Numbered from the stretch's first letter, positions 15,607-23,972 are shown. The stretch is 64,000 nt of DNA from Lutimaribacter_A marinistellae (GCF_042648365.1 NZ_JBHRXI010000017.1:1-64000), one strand, 5' to 3'. The notes: a model not told the origin generated them from the letters alone. Numbers and translations: made by a program.

Positions 15607-16404
15607 ATGAACGCAGCTCTGTTTCCCGATCTGATCGTCAATGGCGAAACCGTGCCCCATACGGTTGTCGCCGCCGAGACCCAGAACCACGATGCGCCCA
15701 AGGGCAAACCCGGGATCGCTTGGCGCAAGGCGGCCAATGCCGTCGCCATCCGCACCCTCTTGTTGCAAGAGGCGGCGCGACGCGGCCTGTCTCCAGACCC
15801 GGTAGAAATCGGATCGGGGCAGTTCGAAACCGATGAAGAAGCCCTGATACGCGGCCTTCTTGAAACCGCCGTGTCGGTGACGCCGCCCGATGAGGAGGAG
15901 GTGCGCGCGGAATGGGCGCGTGATCCCTCACGATTTCGCGCGCCGCCGCTTTGGGAGGTCTCGCACATCCTCTGCGCCTGTGACCCCCGCAACGAGGCAG
16001 AAACCGACGCGGCCCATGACCGTGCAAAGGAGCTGACCGCACGCATCCTGAACAATCCGCGCGGCTTTGCACAGCTCGCCAAGGATCACAGCGATTGCGG
16101 GTCCAAGGCCAATGGTGGGGCTTTGGGGCAGCTTGGTCCAGGCGACACCGTGCCGGAATTCCAAGCTGCCCTGCGTGATCTGCCCGAGGGGCAGATCACC
16201 GAAACACCGGTTCTGACCCGGCATGGCTGGCACGTGATCCGCATGGATGCCGTCGCCGATGGGGCGATCCTGCCCTTCGAGGCGGTTCGACCGAAGATCC
16301 GCCAAGCCATGGAAAAGGCTGCGTGGAGGCGGTCTGCACACGCCTTGGTAGATCAACTTGTGGCGGCGGCTGACATTCTGGGCGCGGATCTGAAACCGGC
16401 CTGA
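15607..16404 (+). CDS. Parvulin-type peptidyl-prolyl isomerase of the nar operon
   Basis: A 265-residue protein with a PpiC/rotamase domain in its second half (SHILCACDPRNEAETDAAHD, then ALGQLGPGDTVPEF, then VLTRHGWHVIRMD). The N-terminal part resembles NifM/SurA-type helical chaperone regions. No signal peptide is visible, so it should act in the cytoplasm. Parvulins of this type often follow narI and probably assist folding of nitrate reductase. ATG 15607 is chosen; GTG 15598, overlapping the narI stop, is possible. A C-rich region CSDxCAC-like is absent, so metal binding is not suggested. Confidence 0.85.
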   Translation: MNAALFPDLIVNGETVPHTVVAAETQNHDAPKGKPGIAWRKAANAVAIRTLLLQEAARRGLSPDPVEIGSGQFETDEEALIRGLLETAVSVTPPDEEEVRAEWARDPSRFRAPPLWEVSHILCACDPRNEAETDAAHDRAKELTARILNNPRGFAQLAKDHSDCGSKANGGALGQLGPGDTVPEFQAALRDLPEGQITETPVLTRHGWHVIRMDAVADGAILPFEAVRPKIRQAMEKAAWRRSAHALVDQLVAAADILGADLKPA

Positions 16405-16423
16405 ACCGAAGGGAGGCGGCATC

Positions 16424-16501
16424 ATGAAAATCGACCTGTCCAAAATCCGAGGCGGTCGTGTCGAAGCTGCACCGCTGTGTCTCGACCTGTTGGAGCGCTG
16501 A
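16424..16501 (+). CDS. Possible 25-residue peptide in the nar operon
   Basis: A short frame (first residues MKIDLSKIRGGRVEAAP) begins at ATG 16424 behind a very good ribosome binding site, GGGAGGC, with 6 bases spacing. Its stop overlaps the region just before the carbonic anhydrase start, one base apart. Size and position suggest a small protein or a leader that couples translation to the next gene. I do not recognise the sequence. A relic of a longer gene is the alternative. Confidence 0.4.
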   Translation: MKIDLSKIRGGRVEAAPLCLDLLER

Positions 16502-16502
16502 T

Positions 16503-17120
16503 ATGCTGAACTCACTGCTTCAACGCAACGCGGACTGGTCCGCTGAACGGCATCGCGCTGACCCGAGCTACTTCACGCGGCTTGCATCCCAGCAGGCGCC
16601 GGAATTCTTCTGGATCGGCTGTTCCGACAGCCGGGTGCCCGCCAACGTCGTTGCCGGTTTGGACCCGGGAGAGGTCTTTGTGCATCGCAACGTGGCAAAC
16701 GTGGTGCATTCGTCCGACATGAACCTGTTATCGGCGCTGGAATTCGCCGTCGACGCCTTGAAGGTGCGGGAAATCATCCTCTGCGGTCATTATGGCTGTG
16801 GAGGGGTAAAGGCCGCGACCGAGGATATGCCACACGGGCTGGCTGACCATTGGCTGGAGCCTATCCGTCGCCTCTCGCGGGCCTATGCCGTCGACTTGGC
16901 GCAGGAACAGTGCATGGAGGCCCGCCGCGACAAGCTTGCCGAGATCAACGTTATCGAAGGGGTGCGCCGCGTGGCTGAAACCCCGATCATGCAACGCGCC
17001 TGGGCGCGACAGGCGGACATCCGCATCCACGGCTTGATCTACGGCCTGAAAGACGGGTGCCTGCGTGATCTCGACTGCACGGTCGGTCCCGGACATTTTC
17101 AACGCGAGGTGGCGGAATGA
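16503..17120 (+). CDS. Beta-class carbonic anhydrase
   Basis: A 205-residue enzyme interconverting carbon dioxide and bicarbonate. Zinc ligands and catalytic pair are all visible: Cys40, Asp42 and Arg44 in CSDSRVPAN, and His96 and Cys99 in HYGCGGVKAA. No signal peptide is present, so it is cytoplasmic. ATG 16503 is used because the upstream frame from 16458 runs through the mini-ORF. The stop overlaps the next gene by four bases (ATGA), so the enzyme is translated as part of the nar operon. Why a nitrate-respiring operon should carry it is not known; pH or bicarbonate balance during denitrification is a guess. Confidence 0.93.
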   Translation: MLNSLLQRNADWSAERHRADPSYFTRLASQQAPEFFWIGCSDSRVPANVVAGLDPGEVFVHRNVANVVHSSDMNLLSALEFAVDALKVREIILCGHYGCGGVKAATEDMPHGLADHWLEPIRRLSRAYAVDLAQEQCMEARRDKLAEINVIEGVRRVAETPIMQRAWARQADIRIHGLIYGLKDGCLRDLDCTVGPGHFQREVAE

Positions 17121-18397
17121 CCTTTTTGCACGACGTCTTGAAGCCCGGCTGCAGCTGCGACGCGCCCGAGCATCCGGGAAAGTTGATCAGCATTGACGAG
17201 GCCCTTCACCGGATCGGGGCGCTGTGCCATCCGATCGCCGAGGTGGAACGGCTTTCCCTGTCGCAGGCGCATGGCCGTGTCCTCGCGCTACCGGTGGTCA
17301 ATGACACCCCGGCCCCCGCTTTCGACAATTCCGCGATGGATGGATATGCCGTCGATGCACGAGCCTTTGTTGGGGACGGACCGTGGATCCTGCAGGTTTC
17401 GGACCGGATTCCTGCGGGATCCGGCGGTCAGGCCGCGCTGCAACCCGGCACGGCGGCCCGTATCTTTACCGGTGCGCCGGTACCCGCAGGCGCGACCGCT
17501 GTTGTCATGCAGGAACAGGTGCGCAATGCCGGGGCTCTGGTCCGAATCGACCGCCGTCCATCAGACGGACAGAACATTCGCCGCATCGGCAGTGACATGC
17601 AGGCCGGAGAGGTTGTGCTGACCGCTGGCACGATCTTGGGACCGCGTGAAATCGCAGCTGCAGCGGCGGCGGGCGCTGCCGAGGTCACCGTCCGCAGGCG
17701 GTTGCGCGTGGCGCTGTTGGTGACGGGAGACGAGGTGCGGCAGGCCGGGACCGGCCGCGCCACTGCGCAGATCTGGGACGTTAATACACCGATGCTGGGC
17801 GCGGCTATCGCATCACCCGCTATGGAACTGGTCGCAGCCGAACCGGCCGCCGACGACAGATTGCGCCTGCGCCGCCAACTGGCCGACCTATGTTCCCGCG
17901 CGGATCTGGTGGTCACAACAGGCGGCGTATCCGTCGGCGAAGAGGACCACGTCAAGCAGGCGCTTGCCGATCTGGGGGGAGAGCTTGCCTTGAGCGGCGT
18001 CGCAATCAAGCCTGGCAAACCTGTATCCTTGGGATCGGTTGGGTCCGTAACTTGGTTGGGACTGCCGGGAAATCCGTTGGCGGCCTTCGTCACATGGCAA
18101 CTTTTCGGAGAGACAGTCGTACAGCACCTGACCGGCCAGACGCGCCTGCGCAACCAACGCCGGCACGTCGTCACCGCCTTTCCGATAAAGCGCAAGCCGG
18201 GACGCTGCGAATTTCGACCCGCAAACCGCATCGGTTTCGATGCCCTTGGCCGTGAGTTGGTGGGGTTCGACGGCACCACCAACTCTGCGAGAGTCGGAAA
18301 TCTTCCTGCGGCGGACGGTCTGATCCTGCTGCCCGCTGACGCAGATGACCTGCCCGAAGGGGCGCTTGTGGAATTCATGCCGTTTTTCGAGACTTGA
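17117..18397 (+). CDS. moeA: Molybdopterin molybdenumtransferase (MoeA family)
   Basis: A 426-residue MoeA-type protein that inserts molybdate into adenylylated molybdopterin. Family motifs are visible: PAFDNSAMDGYAV near the N-terminus, GTAARIFTGAPVPAGATAVV, the GDE turn in LLVTGDEV, the TTGGVSVGEEDHV binding loop and IKPGKPVSLG followed by GLPGNPLAAFVTW. An unusual N-terminal extension with a CxC (GCSCDAPEHPG) precedes the domain. It overlaps the carbonic anhydrase gene and supplies cofactor to NarG. This is probably a dedicated paralogue; a housekeeping moeA may exist elsewhere. Confidence 0.9.
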   Translation: MTFLHDVLKPGCSCDAPEHPGKLISIDEALHRIGALCHPIAEVERLSLSQAHGRVLALPVVNDTPAPAFDNSAMDGYAVDARAFVGDGPWILQVSDRIPAGSGGQAALQPGTAARIFTGAPVPAGATAVVMQEQVRNAGALVRIDRRPSDGQNIRRIGSDMQAGEVVLTAGTILGPREIAAAAAAGAAEVTVRRRLRVALLVTGDEVRQAGTGRATAQIWDVNTPMLGAAIASPAMELVAAEPAADDRLRLRRQLADLCSRADLVVTTGGVSVGEEDHVKQALADLGGELALSGVAIKPGKPVSLGSVGSVTWLGLPGNPLAAFVTWQLFGETVVQHLTGQTRLRNQRRHVVTAFPIKRKPGRCEFRPANRIGFDALGRELVGFDGTTNSARVGNLPAADGLILLPADADDLPEGALVEFMPFFET

Positions 18398-18408
18398 GGA
18401 AAGAAACT

Positions 18409-18930
18409 ATGCAACTTGCCTACACGATGGCCCCCGGGCGCGGTGACACCGATCTTTTGCTGTTCCGCCTCGCCAAAGCGCTGACCAAGGCCGGAGTTCG
18501 GACCGCAGGCACCGTCCAGATCAACAGTGAGTCCCCTTCTGGCGGTCCCTGTGACATGGACGTGCAGGTTCTTCCCGATGGGCAGGTCTTTCGCATTTCG
18601 CAAAGCCTTGGAACCGGGTCCCGCGGATGCCGACTGGATCCGACCGCCCTGGAGAGCGCGGTCGGATACGTGCAGAAGGCGCTGGATGTCGGTGCAGACT
18701 GCCTGATCATCAACAAGTTCGGCAAACAAGAAGCCGATGGGCGTGGCTTTCGCCCGGTCATTGCAGAGGCACTGACACGGGGCATCCCGGTTCTTGTCGG
18801 TGTCAACGCGCTGAACTTGTCCGCCTTCAATTATTTCGCTGGCGGCCTTGCGCAGGATTTGCGCCCGGAACTGACCGCTCTCGAAGCGTGGGCTCACCGC
18901 AGCTTGGAGATTAAATGCGAAGCGGCCTGA
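18409..18930 (+). CDS. DUF2478 family protein
   Basis: A 173-residue protein matching the DUF2478 family, which is often found beside molybdenum-cofactor or molybdate genes and is thought to be a P-loop-like nucleotide-binding protein. Visible blocks are LAYTMAPGRGDTDLLLFRLA at the start, SRGCRLDPTALESAV in the middle and ADCLIINKFGKQEADGRGFR, which resembles the TKFGxxE pattern of NTPases. ATG 18409 has GAGGAAAG upstream; the frame is open from 18394 over the moeA stop. It is the last gene of the nar operon. The exact role is unknown; help in molybdenum cofactor supply is inferred from context. Confidence 0.8.
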   Translation: MQLAYTMAPGRGDTDLLLFRLAKALTKAGVRTAGTVQINSESPSGGPCDMDVQVLPDGQVFRISQSLGTGSRGCRLDPTALESAVGYVQKALDVGADCLIINKFGKQEADGRGFRPVIAEALTRGIPVLVGVNALNLSAFNYFAGGLAQDLRPELTALEAWAHRSLEIKCEAA

Positions 18931-19486
18931 GGTATCCAGCGGGAACAAAGCTGGCGCCACAAAATGGGCAATGGCGGCATGCCACCCGACCAGAAACTGA
19001 GAATGGCCGCCGAAATCCTACGACCAAGCACCCTCTGAAACTGGGGAATTATGGCAAGTCTTCAACTTGTCGTGCGCCCTCGCAGCGGCAATCCGCGGCT
19101 TCGGACTATCGTTCGAGCTTCAGAGAAGCCCCACATCACCGACCTATTCCTGCCCGACTATGCTGCACGACGACTTGTATGTCCGGTTCGGGGTAGCTGC
19201 GCTGCGGCGTTGAGCCGTCCCTCGAGCGGCAGCTTCTCTAATTGGTTGCTTGGGTCAAGCACGGTTTCCTTTTTCAATCGGGGCATTTTCTCTCATCCGG
19301 GTCACGCTTCTCTTCGCGGTCTGGTTGATGCCGCGTGGGAAACCGCTGCACGCATGTGTCGGATTGGAAGTGGAGAGCCTCGCTTTGGGACGCGCTTTTC
19401 GTTACGCAGCAGCCATATTCGGCTTCATCCACGAACCTCGTCCGGTGAGGACGACCCCGTGCGGTTTTGGTTTTGGGCGATTCAGA
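18931..19486. other. Non-coding stretch downstream of the nar operon
   Basis: No convincing gene is seen. A short imperfect stem (CCAGC and GCTGG near 18936-18955) may end nar transcription but lacks a T-tract. A 24-codon frame (18964-19038) and a 193-codon frame starting at 19051 have no recognisable sequence and poor coding character. The region leads into the decayed IS110 element and probably includes its flanking debris. Confidence 0.5.
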
Positions 19487-20388
19487 TCATGATGTGCCAT
19501 CCACCTTCACCTGACGGAATTCTGTGCCATCTGTCCACATGCAGTGGAGCGGAACGGCCAGTTTGCGCGCGTCTGCGACGGCCGCGCGGCGTCGGCCCTT
19601 GGTACGCATCAGTCGCATCCTCCAGGATTTGATCTGCGATCCTGCCATCGTGCGCATTAGCAGTTCATTGGCGGCCGCGTAGAGGGTTGCGCGGACATCT
19701 CGATCGCCAGCTCTGGATATGCGCCCCGGGTTGGCATGTTCGCCGGACTGATACCTTCAAAGTGTGAGACCGAAGTGCGCGGCAACGGTTCGGGACTTCT
19801 TTAAGCGGGCAGGATCATCTATGGCGGCATTGAAGGTCAGCGCTGCAATTGGACCAACACCTGGCACCGTCATCATCCGTAAGTAGACTTCATCATTCCT
19901 GGCCGGACGTTGGACCCGCCGATCCAAATCGAAAAAAGGCGGTATTTCTCACGACGGGCATCCAAGGGCGGTAACATTGCGTGCGCCAAGACCTTGCCGG
20001 CTTCGACGAGAGGGCGCACCAAGCCGTCGAAACTGCCATGCTGGACTGTCTTGGGAAGGCGCAGTCCAAAGATCTTCAAAAGGCCCCGAACCTCGTTCGC
20101 CAGATCGAGTGTCTTGTTCCGCATCGCCGACGAGGCGGCGCTGACCTGGCGCGCTTCCATGCAGACGACATGAAAGCCTTGGTTCGTAAGCCCTTAGAAC
20201 AAATGCTGAATCATGGTGCCAGCTTCAAACCCGATCCGCGCTATCAGGTGAGCGAAGCTCTCCTGGCACTTGACGATCTCATCGACATCACAGGCCAGTT
20301 CACGTTCAAAAGCAACACCACCCTGCGCATCCACAATTCACAGTGCGCACGGCCGCAACGAAACATCCAGTCCGCAAAAATTCTCCAT
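19487..20388 (-). pseudogene. Degraded IS110-family transposase
   Basis: Reading the minus strand from ATG 20388 gives MENFCGLDVSLRPCAL, the start of IS110/IS1111 transposases, then a TGA, then IVDAQGGVAFERELACDVD in the same frame. Further on come another stop (TAA within MIQHLF*GLTNQGFHVV), then MEARQVSAASSAMRNK joined directly to TLDLANEVRGLLKIFG. Between these two blocks family members have a long segment with the DKNDARG motif, so a deletion is evident. A frameshift near 19880 leads to VYLRMMTVPGVGPIAALTF, the helix-hairpin-helix of the family, and the C-terminal part runs to a TGA at 19487. Several independent lesions show old decay. Confidence 0.88.
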
Positions 20389-20615
20389 CGTCTTTCTCCC
20401 TTGTTCATAGACACCCTGTGATCCTATCGGGAGTTCGACTTCAGTTCAGGGTCAGCCCAATTAAGCATGCTTTGGGCCGGGCGCATCGATCGTGTCGCGA
20501 TTTACGAATTACGGGAACGGGACTGTTCCTCTTCGAAAGGACAGGTCGATCGTGTAAGTCTGAATATGCAGCCCGGATACGTCGCGGGTATAGTTGAACT
20601 AAAGAACCGAAGACC

Positions 20616-21503
20616 ATGGACAAGCTGTCGGTCATGCACGCCTTCCGCCGCATCGTCGAACGCGGCAGTTTCGCGCGTGCTGCAGAAGACCTCGGCGTGT
20701 CGTCTGCGCTTCTGAGCCGCGAGATCAAGCTGCTCGAGGAAAGTCTTGGCGCGACGCTTCTCACGCGCACGACGCGCTCGATGTCTCTGACCGATGCCGG
20801 GCAGCTTTATCTGGACGAAGCGATCGGGATTCTCGACGCGGTGGCCCAGGTCGAAACGCGGATCCGCGAGCGCGCCGGCGCGGTGCGCGGGCACCTCAAG
20901 GTTAACGCCTCGAGTTCCTTCGGGCAGACCGTGATCGCGCCCATTCTCCCGACGTTCCTCGACGCCCATCCTGACTTGCGGCTCACGTTATCCCTGGACG
21001 ACCGGGTGGTGGACATGGTCGACGGAGGGTTCGACGTCTCGATCCGTATCCGTGCCGCGATGCCGGACTCCGCGCTCGTGGCGCGCAAGATCGGCAGCAT
21101 GCGGCAACGGATCTTTGCGTCGCCCGCCTACCTTGAGGCCGCCGGCATTCCACAGTCGCCCGAGGATATCGCCGGGCATAAGATCGTCGGCTTCCTGTTG
21201 GCCGATCACCTGACCTCTTGGACCCTGACCGGCCCCTCGGGAGCGGCGACCATCAGCCTCGATCCGTCCGTTCGCGTCGGAAACAGCTTGGTTCTGCGCG
21301 ACCTTCTTATCGCGGGCCAGGGTATAGGAACCCTGCCGGATTTCGTCTCGAAACCGGCCGAGACGCGTGGCGACCTCGTCAGGGTCCTGTCGGAATGGGA
21401 ACTGCCCGCACCGGAGATCTTCGCCGTCACCGCCTCCCGACTCGGCATGGATGCGAAGGTGACGGCGTTTCTCGAACACCTGCGCGCCACGCTTCGGCCC
21501 TGA
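20616..21503 (+). CDS. LysR-family transcriptional regulator
   Basis: A 295-residue LysR regulator. The N-terminal helix-turn-helix is RIVERGSFARAAEDLGVSS followed by LLSREIKLLEESLGATLL and TRTTRSMSLTDAG. The remaining two thirds form the periplasmic-binding-protein-like effector domain, ending in FLEHLRATLRP. The effector is unknown. It lies 106 bases before wrbA on the same strand, with a T-N11-A inverted repeat in that gap, and is probably the regulator of the following quinone-reductase and export cassette. An 11-bp palindrome (TAGTTGAACTA, 20591-20601) sits right before its own start and could mediate autoregulation. Confidence 0.9.
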   Translation: MDKLSVMHAFRRIVERGSFARAAEDLGVSSALLSREIKLLEESLGATLLTRTTRSMSLTDAGQLYLDEAIGILDAVAQVETRIRERAGAVRGHLKVNASSSFGQTVIAPILPTFLDAHPDLRLTLSLDDRVVDMVDGGFDVSIRIRAAMPDSALVARKIGSMRQRIFASPAYLEAAGIPQSPEDIAGHKIVGFLLADHLTSWTLTGPSGAATISLDPSVRVGNSLVLRDLLIAGQGIGTLPDFVSKPAETRGDLVRVLSEWELPAPEIFAVTASRLGMDAKVTAFLEHLRATLRP

Positions 21504-21504
21504 C

Positions 21505-21527
21505 ATTCTTCAACTGACGTAAAGAAT
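21505..21527. promoter_or_regulatory. Candidate LysR operator (ATTCTT-N11-AAGAAT)
   Basis: A perfect 6-bp inverted repeat with an 11-base spacer, the classical T-N11-A arrangement of LysR-type binding sites. It begins directly after the lysR stop codon and is about 80 bases before wrbA, a fitting place for control of the downstream genes. Confidence 0.5.
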
Positions 21528-21609
21528 AAAGTGACAGCCGGGCGGTTACTCCGTCCTCGCCGATCCACGATCTTCTGGGTAAGGAAATCCCGAACCTTGA
21601 GAGGATCCC

Positions 21610-22233
21610 ATGACCCGCGTTCTTGTTCTTTACTATTCCAGCTATGGCCATGTCCGCGCGCTTGCGCAGGCCGAGGCCGAAGGCGCGCAATCCGTCCCCG
21701 GTGCCCAAGTCGACCTGCGCCGCGTTCCCGAAACAGTCGCCGAGGATATCCGGCAGAAGGCCGGCTTTTCCCCGGACGACACACCCGTCGCGTCCCCGGC
21801 CGATCTGGAAGCCTACGATGCCATCATCTTCGGCACGCCAACGCTGTTCGGCATGATGGCCGGGCAGATGAAGTCCTTCCTCGACCAGGCGGGCGGCCTC
21901 TGGGCACGCAACGCGCTGGTCGGCAAGGTCGCCGCGGTCTTCGCCTCCACTGGCTCGCAGCACGGCGGGCACGAGGCGACGCTGCTCTCGACCCAGATCC
22001 CGCTCCAGCATTTCGGGATGCTCATCGCGGGCATGCCCTACAGCTTTTCCGAACAGACGACCGCAGAGGGCATCATCGGTGGCGCCCCCTATGGCGCGGG
22101 CACGATCGCCGGAACCGACGGTTCACGCGCCCCCACCGAGACGGACCTGGCGGGCGCTCGCTTTCAAGGTGCCCATGTCGCGCGGATCGCTTCCCGGCTG
22201 GCGGGGGCCAAGTTGGTAGAGGAGGCCGCGTGA
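21610..22233 (+). CDS. wrbA: NAD(P)H:quinone oxidoreductase, WrbA family
   Basis: A 207-residue flavodoxin-like protein. The FMN phosphate loop is seen at LYYSSYGHVRALAQA, the second loop at FGTPTLFGMMAGQMKSFLD, and the third at ASTGSQHGGHEATLLS; all are typical of WrbA. The enzyme reduces quinones by two electrons, avoiding semiquinone radicals, and acts in the cytoplasm. AGAGGATCCC upstream of ATG 21610 serves as ribosome binding site. The stop overlaps the start of the DsbA-like gene (TGATG), so both are probably translated together. The LysR gene upstream is its likely regulator. Confidence 0.92.
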   Translation: MTRVLVLYYSSYGHVRALAQAEAEGAQSVPGAQVDLRRVPETVAEDIRQKAGFSPDDTPVASPADLEAYDAIIFGTPTLFGMMAGQMKSFLDQAGGLWARNALVGKVAAVFASTGSQHGGHEATLLSTQIPLQHFGMLIAGMPYSFSEQTTAEGIIGGAPYGAGTIAGTDGSRAPTETDLAGARFQGAHVARIASRLAGAKLVEEAA

Positions 22234-22859
22234 TGGCTTCGCTCACCGTCGACTTCTTCCATGACGTCGTCTGCTGTTGGTGCTTCAATATCTCGTCGCG
22301 GATGCGTAGTCTGACCGAGGACTTCAACCTCGGTATCCGGCACCTCACCTTCGTCCTGCAGGCCAGTCCGGCCGAGATGGCCTCGCGCAGGGGCACGCCC
22401 GAAGACGCCCGCGAAACGATCCTCGGGCACTGGGCCGTCTGCCGTCAGGTCAGCGATCGCCCCGAGCTTTTCGATACAGACGCCATGCGGGCCGCGCCCT
22501 TCGACTACCGCCACGGGATGACCGCGGCTCTTGGCTGCAAGGCTGCGGAACGGATCGGCGGGCAGCCCGCCCACTGGGAGATGTTCGACCGCCTTCAGCA
22601 CGTCCATCTGGCCGAGGCGCGCAGCGTTGCCCACCCCGAGGTCGTGCTGAGCGCCGCGCGGGAGCTGGGCTTAAAGGCGACAGTCTTCGACGATCCGGGA
22701 ACCCGTCGCGCCGTCGAGACCGACCGGCAAAAGGCGCGCACCCTGCAGGTCCGGGTCGTGCCCACCCCCATCGTCCGCGAGACCGGCACACGCTTTGTCA
22801 ACGGACCCCACGAAGATCTGACCGCGCAGCTGTACGCCGCTTCCCGCCTCGTCGCCTGA
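22233..22859 (+). CDS. DsbA/FrnE-like thioredoxin-fold oxidoreductase with CCWC site
   Basis: A 208-residue thioredoxin-fold protein of the DsbA/FrnE family. The active-site region is FFHDVVCCWCFNIS; relatives usually have CPWC, so here a cysteine takes the second position. The C-terminal cis-proline stretch is RVVPTPIVRETGTRFVNGPH, and the helical insert lies between. No signal peptide is visible, so it should be cytoplasmic, like FrnE proteins that act on disulfides or isomerise glutathione adducts. It overlaps wrbA by three bases, suggesting joint work in defence against quinones or electrophiles. The exact reaction is not known. Confidence 0.82.
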   Translation: MASLTVDFFHDVVCCWCFNISSRMRSLTEDFNLGIRHLTFVLQASPAEMASRRGTPEDARETILGHWAVCRQVSDRPELFDTDAMRAAPFDYRHGMTAALGCKAAERIGGQPAHWEMFDRLQHVHLAEARSVAHPEVVLSAARELGLKATVFDDPGTRRAVETDRQKARTLQVRVVPTPIVRETGTRFVNGPHEDLTAQLYAASRLVA

Positions 22860-22870
22860 AAGGAAAAACT

Positions 22871-23020
22871 ATGACCCTCTCGTTTATCCATAGGCGCGGC
22901 CGGATCCGCCGCCGCATCCCCCGAGGCATTCCACGCGATCTGCCACCGCACCTGATGCGCGACATCGGCTCCGATCCCTGGCCCGATCGTCTTCCCAAAC
23001 CCACAGCTGCGCTCTGGTAA
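22871..23020 (+). CDS. Small DUF1127-like protein (49 aa)
   Basis: A 49-codon frame starts at ATG 22871 with AAAGGAAAA nine bases upstream and ends at TAA 23020, leaving 22 bases before the exporter gene. It is very rich in arginine and proline. The end, LPPHLMRDIGSDPWPD, resembles the conserved C-terminal HLLRDIGL motif of DUF1127 proteins, short arginine-rich proteins that influence phosphate, carbon and RNA metabolism in alphaproteobacteria. The match is short, so the assignment is tentative, but position and ribosome binding site support a real gene. Confidence 0.55.
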   Translation: MTLSFIHRRGRIRRRIPRGIPRDLPPHLMRDIGSDPWPDRLPKPTAALW

Positions 23021-23042
23021 ACCCCGACAGGACACAAATCCA

Positions 23043-23972
23043 ATGCCACGCTCCACCGACATCCTACTCACCGCGCTCGCCCCGGCGGTCTGGGGCAGCA
23101 CGTATCTCGTGGCGACAGAGGTGCTGCCCGCGGGCTATCCCATTAGCATGGCGGCTCTGCGCGCCCTGCCGGCAGGGCTGCTGTTGCTGGCACTCACGCG
23201 CTGCCTCCCGCCGCGCATTTGGCTCGGCCGGGTCTTCCTGCTTGGCAGTTTCAACTTTGCGCTGTTCTGGGCGCTGCTCTTCGTGGCCGCTTACCGGCTG
23301 CCGGGTGGCGTGGCGGCCACGCTCGGGTCGCTTCAGGCAATGATGGTCATCGTCATGGCGCGCGGATGGCTCGGCACGCCAATCCGGGCGGGCGCGGTCG
23401 CCGCGGCCGCGACGGGCGTTTCGGGCGTCGCCCTGCTGTTGATCGGTCCTGGTGCCGCTCTCGATCCCGTCGGCGTCGCCGCCGGGCTCGGGGGCGCTGC
23501 GTCTATGGCGGCGGGTACCGTCCTGAGCCGGAAATGGCAGCCACCCGTGTCCCCACTCAGCTTCACCGCCTGGCAGCTGACCGCGGGTGGCCTGATCTTG
23601 CTGCCTTTCGCCCTGATCATGGAACCCCCGCTGCCCCCCCTGACGGGGACGAACCTCGCGGGGCTTGCATGGCTCGGCCTCATCGGCGCGGCAGCGACCT
23701 ACGCGCTGTGGTTTCGCGGCGTCTCCCGGATCGAGCCCGGAGCCGTCTCGATGCTGGGCATGATGAGCCCCGTTACCGCCGTATTGCTTGGTTGGGTGGT
23801 TCTGGGCCAATCCCTGACGCTCATGCAGGGCCTCGGCGCGGCCGTTGTCCTGGGATCGGTCTGGGCCGGACAGCGGGCGAACCGGCGGTCCGTCCCTGGC
23901 GCCTCGGTGGCCCAGTCAAACTCCTGGCACAGGTTACACGATCGTTCTTTCGGAAAGGAAAACCCGTCGTGA
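23043..23972 (+). CDS. EamA-family (DMT superfamily) exporter
   Basis: A 309-residue inner-membrane protein with ten predicted spans in two EamA repeats. The first begins ALAPAVWGSTYLVATEVLPA and the second starts near ASMAAGTVLSRKWQ and ends with SMLGMMSPVTAVLLGWVVLG, both characteristic of the family. A basic tail follows. DMT exporters remove amino acids, nucleobases or toxic metabolites; the substrate is not known. It lies in the LysR-led cassette and overlaps the next gene by four bases. Confidence 0.88.
   Translation: MPRSTDILLTALAPAVWGSTYLVATEVLPAGYPISMAALRALPAGLLLLALTRCLPPRIWLGRVFLLGSFNFALFWALLFVAAYRLPGGVAATLGSLQAMMVIVMARGWLGTPIRAGAVAAAATGVSGVALLLIGPGAALDPVGVAAGLGGAASMAAGTVLSRKWQPPVSPLSFTAWQLTAGGLILLPFALIMEPPLPPLTGTNLAGLAWLGLIGAAATYALWFRGVSRIEPGAVSMLGMMSPVTAVLLGWVVLGQSLTLMQGLGAAVVLGSVWAGQRANRRSVPGASVAQSNSWHRLHDRSFGKENPS

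Noticed and set aside
19051..19632. 193-codon plus-strand frame across the nar/IS110 junction
   Set aside because: Overlaps the decayed transposase, has no familiar sequence and no good ribosome binding site.
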